From Halolamina pelagica (GTDB lineage Archaea; Halobacteriota; Halobacteria; Halobacteriales; Haloferacaceae): DNA of 64,000 nt. The position numbers and the translations under genes were made by a program. The stretch lies in NCBI RefSeq assembly GCF_001307315.1, contig NZ_LGUC01000001.1, positions 682,001-746,000 of the forward strand, in the 5' to 3' direction. How positions within the stretch are numbered: position 1 is the first letter of the stretch; each line of letters starts with the position of its first letter. Below the pieces are notes generated by a model. It saw only the letters and a list, made by a program, of their open reading frames with translations. It was not told the origin of the DNA and searched no databases. Shown here in pieces: positions 27,449 to 39,256 of the stretch.

Positions 27449-28374
27449 TCAGGGAAGCAGCGCCGGACCGGCGGTCACCAGCGCGACGCCGAGGACGATC
27501 AGCGCCGCGCCGGCGACGACGCCGCGGGTCACTCGCTCGAGGTCGCCGAGCAGGAAGTACGCGAAGGCGGTGGTGAAAAGCGGCGCCGTCGCCGCCAGCG
27601 GGTCGACGATCGCGACGGTCCCCTGGGGTGGCGAAACGCCGCGAACAGCGAGAGCAGCGCGACGGCGGTGACCGCCCCGCTGCCGGCGAAGTACGTCCAC
27701 GTCTCACGCGGCGCCGCGCGCAGGTCGCCCAGCCGGCCGCGGGCGACCGCGTAGCCCGCGAGCACCGCGAGCGCGGCCAGTTCGTTCAGCGCGACCGCCT
27801 CCAGCGAGGACACGCCCGAACTGGTCAGCCCGTAGCGCCGCAGCACGTTGCCGATCGCGAAACAGCCCGCCGCGCCGACGGGGAAGAGGAGTTCGTACGG
27901 CTCCCACCCGCTGATGTCGCCGCCTTTCGCCAGCGCGAGCGCGGCGAGCCCGACGACGAGCACGATCACCCCGACGGCGGTGGTGAGCGCCGCGGGCTCG
28001 CCGAGGAACCCGACCGCAAGCAGCGTCGCGAACAGCGGCCGCGCGGAGACGCCGGCGCTGTTCACGCTCGCGCCGACGCGGTCGACGCCGGCGAACGTCG
28101 CCAGCCGCCCCAGCGCGGTGCCGACGACGCCGGCCGCGACGAACACTCCCACTGTCTCGGGGGTCAGCCCCGCGAACGCGTCGCCGCCCTGCAGGACCGC
28201 CAGCGCGAGCAGGTAGAGCGTGCTGTCGACGATCACGACGGCCAGCGACGCCTGCAGCGAGCTCCCGCCCGCCGCCATCCCGCGCTTGGAGAGCACCGGC
28301 GAGAACCCCCACAACAGCGCCGGCACCAGCGCGAGGGCGTACACGACCGGCGGGGCGGCGAGAGCGTCTGCCAT
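27449..28374 (-). CDS. EamA/DMT-family transporter (one frameshift)
   Basis: About 309 residues with ten hydrophobic helices in two EamA repeats. The first begins PPVVYALALVPALLWGFSPV; the second follows the loop GGDISGWEPYELLF. The frame is lost near 27626-27631 beside CCCC/GGGG; the downstream frame resumes at PPQGTVAIVDPLAATAPLFT, an EamA motif. The start at 28374 is chosen because the hydrophobic domain begins 10 residues later. It likely exports or imports a small metabolite; none can be named. Confidence 0.86.
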
Positions 28375-28492
28375 CGTCGACCTCTTCGCCGCTGCCCACA
28401 AGGGAGCGTCGGTTGCGGCAGCCGCGGTCCGTCGGTCCCGCCAACCGCGTTCGTGTGTTCGAGTCGCACACCCACGCCAGCGCGTACCGACG

Positions 28493-28502
28493 GGATTATG
28501 CG
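28493..28502 (+). promoter_or_regulatory. TATA-like box of sucCD
   Basis: GGATTATGCG lies 28-37 nt before the sucC ATG, fitting a transcript with a very short leader or none. Confidence 0.5.
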
Positions 28503-28529
28503 CCCCACGGTCCCCAGTTCCCTTAGGCG

Positions 28530-29670
<1,141 letters not shown>

Positions 29671-29674
<4 letters not shown>

Positions 29675-30539
29675 GCATTCTCGTCGACGACGACACCCGA
29701 GTGGTGGTACAGGGCATCACCGGCGGGGAGGGCAACTTCCACGCCGAACAGATGATCGAGTACGGCACCAACGTGGTCGCCGGCGCCGTCCCCGGCAAGG
29801 GCGGCCAGACCGCCGCGGGCGTCCCCGTCTACGACACCGTCCAGAAGGCCGCCATCGAGGAGGACGCCGACGCCTCCGTGATCTTCGTGCCGCCGGCGTT
29901 CGCGGGCGACGCGATCTTCGAGGCGCTCGACGCGCCGCTGGACCTCGCGGTCGCGATCACCGAGGGCGTCCCGACCCAGGACATGGCGAAGGTGAACAAG
30001 CGCCTCTCGGAGGTCGACACCCGCCTGATCGGCCCGAACTGTCCGGGCATCATCACCCCCGGCGAGGCCAAACTCGGCATCCTGCCGGGCAACATCTTCT
30101 CGGAGGGGAAGGTGGGGCTGGTCTCCCGCTCCGGCACGCTGACCTACCAGGTCGTGGACAGCCTCACCCAGCGCGGTATCGGCCAGAGCACCGCCATCGG
30201 CATCGGCGGCGACCCGATCATCGGCACGTCGTTCGTCGACGCCCTCGCGGCGTTCGAGGACGACCCCGAGACCGAGGCCGTCGTGATGTGCGGCGAGATC
30301 GGCGGCGAGGACGAGGAGCAGGCCGCCGCCTACATCGCGGAGCACATGGAGACGCCGGTCGCCGGCTTCATCGCCGGCCGCACGGCGCCGCCGGGCAAGC
30401 GCATGGGCCACGCGGGCGCCATCGTCTCCGGCAGCGGCACCGGCACCGCAGAGAGCAAGATCGACGCGCTCAACGACGCGGGCGTCCCCGTTGGCGACAC
30501 CCCGAGGAGGTCGCCGACAACGTCGAGAGCTTCCTGTAA
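29671..30539 (+). CDS. sucD: Succinate-CoA ligase, alpha subunit (frameshift near the end)
   Basis: About 289 residues. It has the CoA-binding motif [18 protein letters not shown], the central [17 protein letters not shown], and the phosphorylated His near residue 247 in [12 protein letters not shown]. The last 13 residues ([12 protein letters not shown]) are in another frame after a shift near 30500 (CACCCCG). It is coupled to sucC by an ATGA overlap; together they form the alpha-beta enzyme. Confidence 0.95.
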
Positions 30540-30543
30540 CGCG

Positions 30544-31269
30544 CTAGCTGTCGTCGCCGTCGGCGGTGCCGCCGTCGATGGCGGCGGTCGTGTTCTCGAC
30601 GGCGCCGGTGGTCGTGCCACCCCGTTCGCCGACTGTCGACGCGAGCACCGACGAGACGCCTCGCCGGAGTCGCTCCGACAGCGCCTGTTCGGAGATGTCG
30701 AACCGGTCGGCCAGCGTCTCGAGGTCGGTCTGGCGGGGCACTTCGAAGTAGCCCGCCTGCAGCGCTTCCTGTAGCGCTTCGGTCTGTTTCTCCGAGAGGT
30801 CGTACTTCTGTCCGTGGTCGCCGTCCGCCGGATGGGCTCGCAGGAGTTCGACGCTGAACCCGTTCTCTCGGAGGAGGCTGATGTACTCCGTCAGCGCCTC
30901 GCGATCCGGCAGCCGCACCTTCAACACGGCGCCGTCGACGCTCGTCTCGATGGAGAGCCGGGAGGCGCCGGTCTGGCGGTCGATCGGGCCGGGGTTCGTG
31001 GTGTCCTCGCGGTCGACGACGACGCGGTAGAGCCGCCGATCGTCGCCGCCGTCGATACACTCGTACGTTCTGACCGTCGGATCGTCGGGCAACGCGGCCT
31101 CGAACGCCTCGAAGTCGCCGCCCGAGGCCCAGACGAACAGCACGGGATCGGACGCCCGGTCGGCCGCCGTCGCCCACTCGCGTTCGAGGGTCATCCCGGG
31201 AGCCGCCGTTACCGACGGTCGCATCACTAACTGCGCGTCGGTCAGACGGAGTTCCGCGATGAGGCTCAC
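30544..31269 (-). CDS. Bacterio-opsin-activator-type HTH regulator
   Basis: 241 residues. The N-terminal 150 residues match the beta-rich BAT sensor domain ([20 protein letters not shown] start; [20 protein letters not shown]). The segment [20 protein letters not shown] then [15 protein letters not shown] is the HTH_10 domain of the Bat family. It has no PAS or GAF receiver, so it resembles the short one-domain regulators common in haloarchaea. The C-terminal tail of 35 residues is low complexity. The target is unknown; it converges on sucD. Confidence 0.9.
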   Translation of the reverse strand: MSLIAELRLTDAQLVMRPSVTAAPGMTLEREWATAADRASDPVLFVWASGGDFEAFEAALPDDPTVRTYECIDGGDDRRLYRVVVDREDTTNPGPIDRQTGASRLSIETSVDGAVLKVRLPDREALTEYISLLRENGFSVELLRAHPADGDHGQKYDLSEKQTEALQEALQAGYFEVPRQTDLETLADRFDISEQALSERLRRGVSSVLASTVGERGGTTTGAVENTTAAIDGGTADGDDS

Positions 31270-31464
31270 AGCTACCGGTTCGACGGCGTGTTACTAAGGT
31301 TATGTGGCGACGAAAAGTGGGGGTGGACGGGAAGGGATCCACGCCCCGATGTCAGAGGCGGCCCATCCGACGCTGGTGCGTCGGTGGACATCGTAACGTA
31401 TGACCGGGGAGGAGGTAGTCTTTTGGCTTGTTTACTCCGGGCTTTTAAGCGTGCCTGGCCGCGT

Positions 31465-32631
31465 TCACTCGAACAGTGAACCCACTCCCGACAGAGTGAC
31501 GCGGTCGGTCGCGACCTCGGCGCCGCCGTCACCGAAGCCGCGACCGGTCGCGACGAGCGCCGCCGTGTCACCCTGATCGAGGACGCCGGCGTCCCGGAGG
31601 GGTTCGAGCGCCGCCAGCGTCGTCGCGGAGGCGGGTTCGACCGCCAACCCCGCGCTCGCGAACCGGCGGCCGGCACGTTCGATCGCGTCGTCGTCGACCG
31701 CGACGACGGCGCCGTCTGTCGCTCGCGCGGCCGCGAGCGCCCGGTTCCCGCTCGGCGGATCGGCGTTGGCGATGGAGTACGCGATCGTCTCCCCGCCCTC
31801 GACGGCGGTCACCGTGTCGTCGCCCCGGGCGAACGCCTCCGCGATGGGGGCACAGGCGGCCGCCTGCACGAAGCAGAGCTTCGGCGGCGCGTCGAGCAGC
31901 CCCGCCGCGGTCAGCGTCCGGACCGCCTGCCACGTGCCGCTGGCGTGGCCGCCGCTGCTGACGGGGAGTACGACCGCGTCGGGCGCGTCTTCCAGTTGCG
32001 CCAGCAGCTCGAGCGCCGTCGTCGCTTGCCCCGCCACCCGCCACGGCGCGTCGCTGTTCAGGAACCGGACGCCCGCCTCTTGCCCGACTTCCAGCGCCTC
32101 GTAGTACAGTCGGCCGTAGTCGCCGTCGACCCGGACCAGCCGCGGGTCGTAGCGCCCGATCGCGGCGAGTCGTTCGTCGGCGATGTCCGCCGGCACGAGC
32201 ACGGTACAGTCCATCCCGGCCGCGGCGGCGCCGGCGGCGACGCTCTCGGCCATGTTCCCGTGGGAGACCGTGCCTATCCGGCGCTCGCCGCGTTCGAGGG
32301 CGGCGGCGATCCCGAACGCCGTCCCGCGATCCTTGAAGCTGCCCGTCGGGTTCAGCCCCTCCGGCTTCACGTGGACAGTGACACCGTCGGTGTCGAGCGA
32401 TTCGGCCCGGACGAGCGGGGTCCCGCCCGCGGCGGCCGGCAGGCCGCTCCCTGGGGCCGGTGCGTCGACGCCCAGTAGCGGCAGCACGTCCCACATCGAC
32501 TCGACGCAGGTCGGGTACGAGTCGGGGACTGCATCGGGGTCGGTGTCGAGCCAGAGCGGTTCGCCGCAGTCACACCGCACCCGGCGGTCGTCGTCTGTTC
32601 GGGCGTCGCAGCGCCAGCACACGCGGGTCAT
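31465..32631 (-). CDS. thrC: Threonine synthase-family PLP enzyme
   Basis: 388 residues. An N-terminal zinc knuckle (CWRCDARTDD, CDCGE) precedes the PLP fold. The Schiff-base Lys is in NPTGSFKDRGT, SHGNMAESVAAGA is the next conserved element, and the phosphate loop is VLPVSSGGHASGT. It would convert O-phosphohomoserine to threonine. Haloarchaea often have several paralogues, so a related lyase activity is possible. The 195 bp between it and the Bat-like gene holds no gene. Confidence 0.85.
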   Translation of the reverse strand: MTRVCWRCDARTDDDRRVRCDCGEPLWLDTDPDAVPDSYPTCVESMWDVLPLLGVDAPAPGSGLPAAAGGTPLVRAESLDTDGVTVHVKPEGLNPTGSFKDRGTAFGIAAALERGERRIGTVSHGNMAESVAAGAAAAGMDCTVLVPADIADERLAAIGRYDPRLVRVDGDYGRLYYEALEVGQEAGVRFLNSDAPWRVAGQATTALELLAQLEDAPDAVVLPVSSGGHASGTWQAVRTLTAAGLLDAPPKLCFVQAAACAPIAEAFARGDDTVTAVEGGETIAYSIANADPPSGNRALAAARATDGAVVAVDDDAIERAGRRFASAGLAVEPASATTLAALEPLRDAGVLDQGDTAALVATGRGFGDGGAEVATDRVTLSGVGSLFE

Positions 32632-32700
32632 GGCGCGTGATGAGGGCGGGGAGCGCAAGAAGGGTGCGGGTCGATTGCTGGGCGCGCCGGTCGGGGACGC

Positions 32701-33587
32701 CTACTGGCCGTCGCGGACAGCCACCAGCACTGGCACGTCGACCCCGCGGAGCACGTTCGAGGCGACGCTGCCCAGGAGCGTCCGCCGGAGGTTGCTTCGT
32801 CCGTGTGAGCCCATCACGACCGCATCGACGCCCTCGTCCTCGACGTACGTCCGGATGCGGTCGGCGACGCTGCCGGCGGCGTCGGCACGCTCGACGGCAG
32901 TCCGAACTTCGGCGTCGGGGTTGTGGCCCCTGAGTTCCTCGGCGGCGTCCTCGACGGCCTCCCGCCCGCGGCTCTCGAGTCGCTCGACAAACTCCGAGCT
33001 GAGCCCGCCGGCGTTGAACGCCCCGCCGGCCTCGGCGAGGTCGATCACGTTCAGCAGATCGACGTGGCCGCCGTCGATCCGACTGAGTTCGGCGGCGTGG
33101 GGGAGCGCCCGCGCGGCGTTCTCGCTGCCGTCGGTGGGAACGAGCAGTCGCTCGGCCGCGAACGATTCGGCCGCATCGGGGACCACGAACACCGGCTGCT
33201 CGCTGCGGTACAGCACCTGTTCGGTCGTCCCCCGAGCAGGCGCCGTTTCACGCCGGAGATGCCCTGGCGGCCGAGTACGACCAGATCCGCGTCAGTCTCG
33301 TTTCCGTACGCGGTCAGCCGTTTCGCGGGGTTGCCTTCGAGCAGTTCGGTCTCGATCGGCTGTCCGACCTCGTCGGCGACCGCCTCGAGCTCCGCGAGCA
33401 CGGCCGCCCGCTCCTCGCGGAGCTCGCTGGCCTCGCTCGACCCCTGCGTGAGCTCGAGGGTGCCCTGTTCGACGACGTGGACCGCCGTCACCGACGCGTC
33501 GACGCGCGTGGCGAGTTCGAGGCCGTATCGCGCCGCCCGTTTCGACTCGTCACTCCCGTCGACGCCGACGAGGATGTGGTCGTACAT
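32701..33587 (-). CDS. Tandem universal stress protein (one frameshift)
   Basis: About 296 residues, two UspA domains in one chain. Domain 1 begins ILVGVDGSDESKRAARYG and ends VVLGRQGISGVKRRLLGG. Domain 2 begins RLLVPTDGSENAARALPHA and ends VVMGSHGRSNLRRTLLGSVA. Both ATP-binding GxxG-type loops are present. The frame is lost in a run of five G near 33226; one more base restores LLGGTTEQVLYRSEQPVFV, the normal domain end. The start ATG is 33587. Confidence 0.9.
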
Positions 33588-33612
33588 GTCCGACTGTTGG
33601 TACCGCTCCCCT

Positions 33613-35509
33613 TTACCGCTTGTCGCTGCGCTCACTGACGGCGACCGGCTGGCCCAGCCGGCGGTCGAGGAACTCCCCGAGCAGCCGGAACGTGCGCTTC
33701 TTCTGGTCGATGTCGGAGGAGCCGTGGCCCTCCTCGCCGAGTTCGTGGTACTCGAAATCGCCGCCCTCGCCCTGTTCGTACCCTAGCTCGGTCAGGCGGT
33801 CCCGCATGATGCGGGCCTGGGAGACGGGGACGCGTCGATCGTTGACGCCGTGGACGATCAAAAGCGGCGCGTCGAGGTTCTCGGCGTGGGTGACCGGCGA
33901 TCGTTGCTCGTACAGGTCGGGGTTCGCTTCGGGCGTGCCGAGATACCGCTCCATCAGCCCCGTCTTGAAGTGGGGCATCGTGTTCTCGTACATGTCCACG
34001 AGATCCGAGACGCCGACGAAGGCGATCCCGGCGTCGTAGAGATCGGGGTACTGGACCAGCTGCCAGTACGCCGAGTAGCCGCCGTAGGAGCCGCCGTAGA
34101 TGCCGACCCGGTCCGCGTCGATCCAGTCGCGTGTCTCGATGACGTGCTCGGCTGTCCGAGCCACGTCCGCCTGTTCGGCGCCGCCCCAGTCGCCGTAGAG
34201 CTCCTCGCGGAACGCCCGGCCGCGCCCGGCCGAGCCGCGGTAGTTCATCTGGAGGACGCTGTAGCCTTGCGTCAGCAGGAACTGGGTGTAGAGGCCGAAC
34301 GACCGCTTCTCTTGGACCGGTGGGCCACCGTGTGGGTTGACGATCAGCGGGGAGGGGCGTTCGCCGGAGTCGTACAGCAGGCACTCGATGTCGAGCTCGG
34401 TCGCCGGCGAGAGATCGACAGCCCGCGCCGGCGTCTCGGCGACGCCGCTGGAGCTGACCGTGAAGAACTCGGCGTCGCGGAACAGCTCGGGATCGACGCC
34501 GCCGTACTCCGCCTCGATCAGGGTCTCGTACTCGTCGGTCGCGAGGTCGTAGCAGAGCAGCTCCGGGCGCCGCGTGGGCGTCGTGTGGAGGACGAGCACC
34601 CGTCGGTCGTCGAGTATCGGGTTCCCGAACCGGACGAACGGGCTCACGCCTTCGGGCACGTCGAGTTCCCGGCTCTCGCCGGTTTCGAGGTCGTACACCA
34701 CGCTCGCGTCCGCGGCCGCTCTGGTCCTGACGGCGAGTACCCGGTCGCCGTCGGGCGTGAACCCCACGGGCCGCTCCTGGGCGTCGCCGTCGCCGAGCCA
34801 CGTGACCTCGTCATGCTCGGTGTCGTAGACGCCACAGCGGTTCAGGTCGGTGCTGGTGTCACTCAACAGGAGTCGCCGGCCGTCGGGGCCCCAGTCGACG
34901 GGGACGGTTTCGGCGCCCGGCTCGCCCACGTCGAGCCGCCGCTGGTCGCTGCCGTCGGTGCCGACGAGGTAGGTGTCCTGGTTGGCCGAGTCCTCGCGCT
35001 CGTTGGTCGCGTACGCTACGCGGTCGCAGGCGGGCGGGAGGACACCGCTGTGGGCGGCGTGGTCGTGGTCGGTGAGGCGCTCGGTCTCGCCCGTCGAGCG
35101 CCGATGAACGTAGAGGTTCTGCTGGCCTTCGGCCGTCGAGCCGATCGCCAGCGTGTCGCCGTCGTCGCCGACGTCGAACAGCGTGGTTTGGCCGTCGAGC
35201 GTGACGACTGCCGCCGTCTCGCCGTCGGCGGTGATGCTGTGGATGTCGTGCTGTTCGTCGCCGTCGTCGTCCTTGTGGAAGTAGACGCGCTCGCCGTCGG
35301 CGCTCCACTGGGCCGCCTCCTTGACCGCCCGGGGACCTCGCCGTCGCTCCACTGCGTGAGCGCCCCGACTCCACGTCCAGCACGTGAAGCTGGTTCCGGC
35401 CGGTGATGTCGTAGAACAGTGCGATCCGGTCGCCGTCGGGTGATGCCGTCGGATGGGCCAGCGTCGGCAGGCTGGCGAGCTCCTCCAGCAAGTCCATCTC
35501 GTCGGTCAC
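33613..35509 (-). CDS. S9-family prolyl-oligopeptidase-like serine peptidase (two frameshifts)
   Basis: About 630 residues with an N-terminal beta-propeller (TolB-like repeats) and a C-terminal alpha/beta-hydrolase. Catalytic Ser is in GIYGGSYGGYSAYW, Asp in VHGVNDRRVPVS, His in LGEEGHGSSD. Propeller blades show SPDGDRIALF, SADGERVYF and TPDGDRVLAV. The N-terminus is displaced by two shifts near 35341 and 35365, both in G/C runs, within DVESG-ALTQWSDGEVP-RAVKEAAQW. No signal peptide is seen, so it probably acts in the cytosol as an acylaminoacyl- or oligopeptidase. GCGTTTTTACAGC 25-32 nt upstream is a plausible TATA box. Confidence 0.92.
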
Positions 35510-35601
35510 AGTCTCCGGTTGGGAGGAGCTGTAAAAACGCTTCGCAGAACGCCTTTTCTGAAATAATGGTTACATGAACGCGGGATCGCGTCGCTCCGGG
35601 C

Positions 35602-35694
35602 ATGGACGGGCCCGACGAGGCTGAGCGCACCGTGACGGTCGACGAGTCGGGCTCGGTCGTGGGGACGACGATCGAGCCCGGGACGGGTGGGTAG
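35602..35694 (+). CDS. Possible 30-residue acidic microprotein
   Basis: An ATG-started frame encodes MDGPDEAERTVTVDESGSVV and ends IEPGTGG before TAG. The composition is acidic like real haloarchaeal proteins, and it fills the 190-bp gap between two divergently read genes. It converges on the membrane-protein gene at 35701. It is too short for firm support. Confidence 0.4.
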   Translation: MDGPDEAERTVTVDESGSVVGTTIEPGTGG

Positions 35695-35700
35695 CGGCCG

Positions 35701-36698
35701 CTACGCCCGGATCGCCTGCCGCTGCTCGTCGACGAGGTCGAACGCTGCCTCGGTGTCGCCCAGCACGAGCAGCGCGTAGTAGCGCAGGAACGTCTGGACC
35801 GGCACCGAGAGTAGCAGCGCGAGCACGAACAGCAACAGGACGAACAGCGCGATCGTGATGGCGATGAGGGCCCCGCCGGCGATCTCCGACACCGAGAGCA
35901 GCGCGACGCCGCCGACGCCGACGATCACGAACGGGATCGCGAGGATCAGCATGCCCACGAAGGTGACGATGCCGACGACGAGGCCGACGGCGATCGACAG
36001 CACGAACCGCACGAACACGTAGACGAGGTACTGCTTCCACTGGCCGGTCAGCGTGGGCCAGAACCGACGCCAGGCCGCGAGGACGTTGCGGTTCTCCGCG
36101 ATCATCACCGGCACGACAAACTGGGTCGTGAACCCGTTGACGAGCGAGGAGACGATCGCGACGACGAACGCGACGCCGATCGCGAGCAGCAGCAGGATCA
36201 CCGAGAAACTACCGTTGCCGGTCAGGAGCGGCCAGGCCGCGGCGGCGATCGCCCCGCCAGCGACCACCAGCGAGAGCAGGCCGACCACCAGCCGGAAGCC
36301 GAACAGCCGGCCGCCCTGCCGCCAGCGCTCCCCCAGTAGCTCCGGATCGACACGCGTTCGCGACGGATCGACTCGACGAACACGAACTCCATCACCGCGC
36401 CGACGAACGCGAAGCCGACCCCGATCAGGATGATGGCGCCGACGATGGCGCCGATGATGGCCCACTCGGTGGGAGTGAGCGAGTTGACGATCTCCGAGAG
36501 ACTAGGCAGCTGTCCCGGATCCGACGGCGTGGTGCTCGACGTGGTGTTGCCGAACTGCGCGGGGTTGGCCGACCCGGTGCCGCCGAGGAAGAACACGACG
36601 AACGCGAGCTTGAGCCACCGACCGAAGTCGAACGGCCAGAGGAACGAGCGCGTGGCCGCGATGGCGTCGTCGATGTCCTGGAGCGCGTACAGCGTCAT
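35701..36698 (-). CDS. Polytopic membrane protein, DUF7544-like (one frameshift)
   Basis: About 332 residues with six to seven hydrophobic helices. The N-terminal ALQDIDDAIAATRSFLWPFD and the tail FLRYYALLVLGDTEAAFDLV match a haloarchaeal family I know as DUF7544. The frame is lost in a run of five G at 36331-36336; a sixth joins RSYWG to ERWRQGGRLFGFRLV. The start at 36698 was chosen over a longer frame because the conserved N-terminus begins there. Function unknown. Confidence 0.75.
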
Positions 36699-36846
36699 CG
36701 ACGCCACCCCCGTGGGTGGGAGCAACTGGACAGCGATGTCGTGGAGGGGCTGAAACGGCTAGTCCGGGGCCTCATGTCAGGGCTGTTGGGCGACCGGTAT
36801 CATATAGTTTCGCCTACGCTATCGGGCGTGAAAACGCGCCCCGGGA

Positions 36847-37890
36847 TCAGAGCACGGCGAAGTAGTAGTACCCGCCGACGGCGGCGACGACGAGGACGGC
36901 CACGACCGGGAGCAGCCGCCGCGTCGTCGACTTCGGCACCGAGTGGCTGTGCAGGTTCCGGCCAACCTCGAAGAGATCGTACTCCTCGCTGCCGTACTCG
37001 TAGGTGACCTTCTTGACTGGCACCGACCGCTGCTCGACTTCGTGTGCCACCGTCGTCGGGCCGCCGTCGCTCGCTCGGTCGGGCGTCTGCCGGACCGTCA
37101 TGTCGAAGCGGTCGCCGTCGACATCGGCGAACCACTCCTCGTCCGCGCCCCGGATGTCGTCGACGGCGAACGTCGATTCGGGCTCGTACTCGAGCGTCCC
37201 TTTCGTGGTCTCGTACAGTTCGCCAGCGCCTGAACAGGTGCTACAGGGTACGTCGCCTTGCCCCGCGCAGTCGGGGCAGGTCACCTCGCCCGCGCCGTCA
37301 CACGTCGGACACTGCCGTTCTCCCGTCGCGTTACAGGTCCTGCAGGCGAGTTCACCCGTGCCGTTGCAGCGACTGCACGTGGTGTCGCCCCGGCTGCCAG
37401 TGCCGTTGCAGTCACCGCAGTCGACCGCCCCCTGGCCGGCACACGCCCCGCAGTCGGCAGTGCCGTCGCCCCGGCACTCGTCGCATCTGACGACGCTCCG
37501 TCGGTCGCAGGTCCCACAGGCTTCGCGGCCGCTCCCGCCGCAGTCCGTGCAGCCGACGAGCCGTGCCCCGTCGAAGTCCGCGAACTCGACAGTCCTCGAC
37601 TCGAAGCTGTCCGGCGCGTGCTCGTAGCGCTCGTCGATCGGTACGATCGATCCCCGGGAAGGGGCGTCGGACGGCGGGACCGAGATCGTCCGCGTCGACT
37701 CGGTAACGGTGAGTGTCCGCTCGATCTCCTTGATCGCGTCCCACTGCTCGTGGCTTCGGACCGTCGACGACTCGGCGAGATCGTTCGCGACGCTCCAGGT
37801 TTCGGTGTACTGGTCGAGCAGCGCTTCGGCCTCAGCGTCGCTCGCGGCGGCGACCGGGTCGGCGGCGCCAGCGTCGGCGTCGGCAGCCAT
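36847..37890 (-). CDS. Tail-anchored protein with ten DnaJ-like CxxC zinc-finger repeats
   Basis: 347 residues. Residues about 115-240 hold ten CxxC motifs, mostly CxxCxGxG or close (CTDCGGSG, CDECRGDG, CGDCNGTG, CSRCNGTG, CPTCDGAG, CPDCAGQG, CSTCSGAG), like the zinc-finger domain of DnaJ but about twice as many. There is no J domain. The N-terminus is acidic and helical; the C-terminal 20 residues are hydrophobic, so the protein should sit in the membrane with its zinc domain in the cytosol. Its ATG shares one base with the stop of the Hsp70-like gene, which makes the pair an operon. Confidence 0.8.
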   Translation of the reverse strand: MAADADAGAADPVAAASDAEAEALLDQYTETWSVANDLAESSTVRSHEQWDAIKEIERTLTVTESTRTISVPPSDAPSRGSIVPIDERYEHAPDSFESRTVEFADFDGARLVGCTDCGGSGREACGTCDRRSVVRCDECRGDGTADCGACAGQGAVDCGDCNGTGSRGDTTCSRCNGTGELACRTCNATGERQCPTCDGAGEVTCPDCAGQGDVPCSTCSGAGELYETTKGTLEYEPESTFAVDDIRGADEEWFADVDGDRFDMTVRQTPDRASDGGPTTVAHEVEQRSVPVKKVTYEYGSEEYDLFEVGRNLHSHSVPKSTTRRLLPVVAVLVVAAVGGYYYFAVL

Positions 37891-39024
37891 CACGAGGCCT
37901 CCACGTCCAGGGTTTCGAGCACCTGGATGTCGCGGTCGAGGCCGCGGGCCTCGCGGGCCACGTCCGCCGCGCCCACCTCCGGCGTCATCTCGTTGCCGAA
38001 GTACACACGCTCGGGTGCGTACGGCGGCCCGACCTCGGCGGCAAGCGAGTCGTCGCTGGTGAACCGGGCGCCGATCTGATGGGTCAGGTTCTCGCCGGAC
38101 TCACCCTCGCTGCCGAAGCCGGAGATGACCACGCGGTCGACCTCCCGGGGCGCGTAGCCGGCTTCGAGCACCAGCTCCGTCGCCAGCGACTCCGCGACCG
38201 AGGTCATGTCCGCGAACAGGTCGATGAAGTGCTCCGTCCCGACCCGGACCCGGATTCGCTCCCCCCGATCTCGACGGTTCCGGTGGTCGAATCGGTCGTG
38301 GGATCGAACGCTTCCCGTGCCAGTGAGTGCATCGCGACCGTCGTCGAGAGGTCGATCGCGTCTTCCGGGACGCCAGCGTCGACGAGCGCGTTCTCGGCGG
38401 TTACTTCCAGTAGCTTCGCGAGCCCGGCGTCGATCGTCTCGCGGCCGCGAACCCGGACCCGCCCCTCGTCGAGGTTGACCGCCGCGACCGTCACGGTGAT
38501 CTCCCAGAGTCCGAGGTCGACCACCACGATCGGGTGGCCACCGTACTCCTCGGTGTTGATCTCGTAGTCGACGGCGCCGAGCACGCTGGTGGCCACGTCG
38601 TGGCTGACGACCTGTCGCACGTCGAACCCCGCATCGCCGACGGCCTCGGCGAGCGCCTTTTCCGCGCTCTCGGCGTAGTCCGTGGGAGGGCGACGACGGT
38701 CTCGCCCGTCCAGCCGTCGTCGTCGATGGCGTCGTACACCGTCGCAAGCCGGTCGGCGTACCCGTCGCCGACGGACACCGTCCGGATCGGCCCGAGGTTC
38801 TCGATCTCGAGCATCGGCGTCGCCGGCCCGGCCAGCGCCGCGAACGTCTCGTCGAGCCCCGACGGCTGCTCCCCGCCGGGCGTGTCGATCATCGAGACGA
38901 ACTCCTCGCCGGTCGGATTCGACTGGGTACGGTCCTCACAGGACATCGTCGTCACCCGCAGCCCGTAGTCGTCGATGGCGATCCCGCAGACGCGGTCGTC
39001 CGGTGTACTACTGAACAGCCCCAT
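37890..39024 (-). CDS. Divergent Hsp70/actin-fold ATPase-like protein (two frameshifts)
   Basis: About 378 residues after two corrections (runs near 38256 and 38685). The order of motifs follows the Hsp70/actin fold. VCGIAIDDYGLRVTTM matches phosphate 1. VVALPTDYAESAEKALAEAV followed by VRQVVSHDVATSVLGAVDY is much like the DnaK strand-helix with its EPTAAA segment. PIVVVDLGLWEITVTV matches phosphate 2, and VDRVVISGFGSEGESG matches the adenosine motif. Phosphate residues are altered (DDYG for DLGTT, DLGLWE for DLGGGT), so ATPase activity is uncertain. There is no peptide-binding domain. It is coupled to the DnaJ-zinc-finger membrane protein; a type IV pilus PilM-like role is an alternative. 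Confidence 0.75.
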
Positions 39025-39139
39025 ACGTAGAGTAGCCGAGTGTGGCGACCGTTAGCTCACGGGCTGACGGGATTCATCACCGGCCGACGAACGCAGAACC
39101 GTACAGCGTTTCGACTACCGGATCCGCGCCGAGAGAAAG

Positions 39140-39214
39140 TGGGTCGGCCAAGATTTGAACTTGGGGCCTGCTCCGTGTGAAGGAGCCGTCATAACCGGAC
39201 TAGACCACCGACCC
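39140..39214 (-). tRNA. tRNA-Val (anticodon CAC)
   Basis: The minus strand folds into a full cloverleaf: acceptor GGGTCGG/CCGACCC with discriminator A, anticodon loop TTCACAC with CAC at 39179-39177, and T-loop TTCAAAT. There is no intron and no encoded CCA. It reads GTG codons. Confidence 0.95.
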
Positions 39215-39256
39215 TTCAACCGGAAGTTACGCGAGGGCGGACTTAAGCGTACTGTC

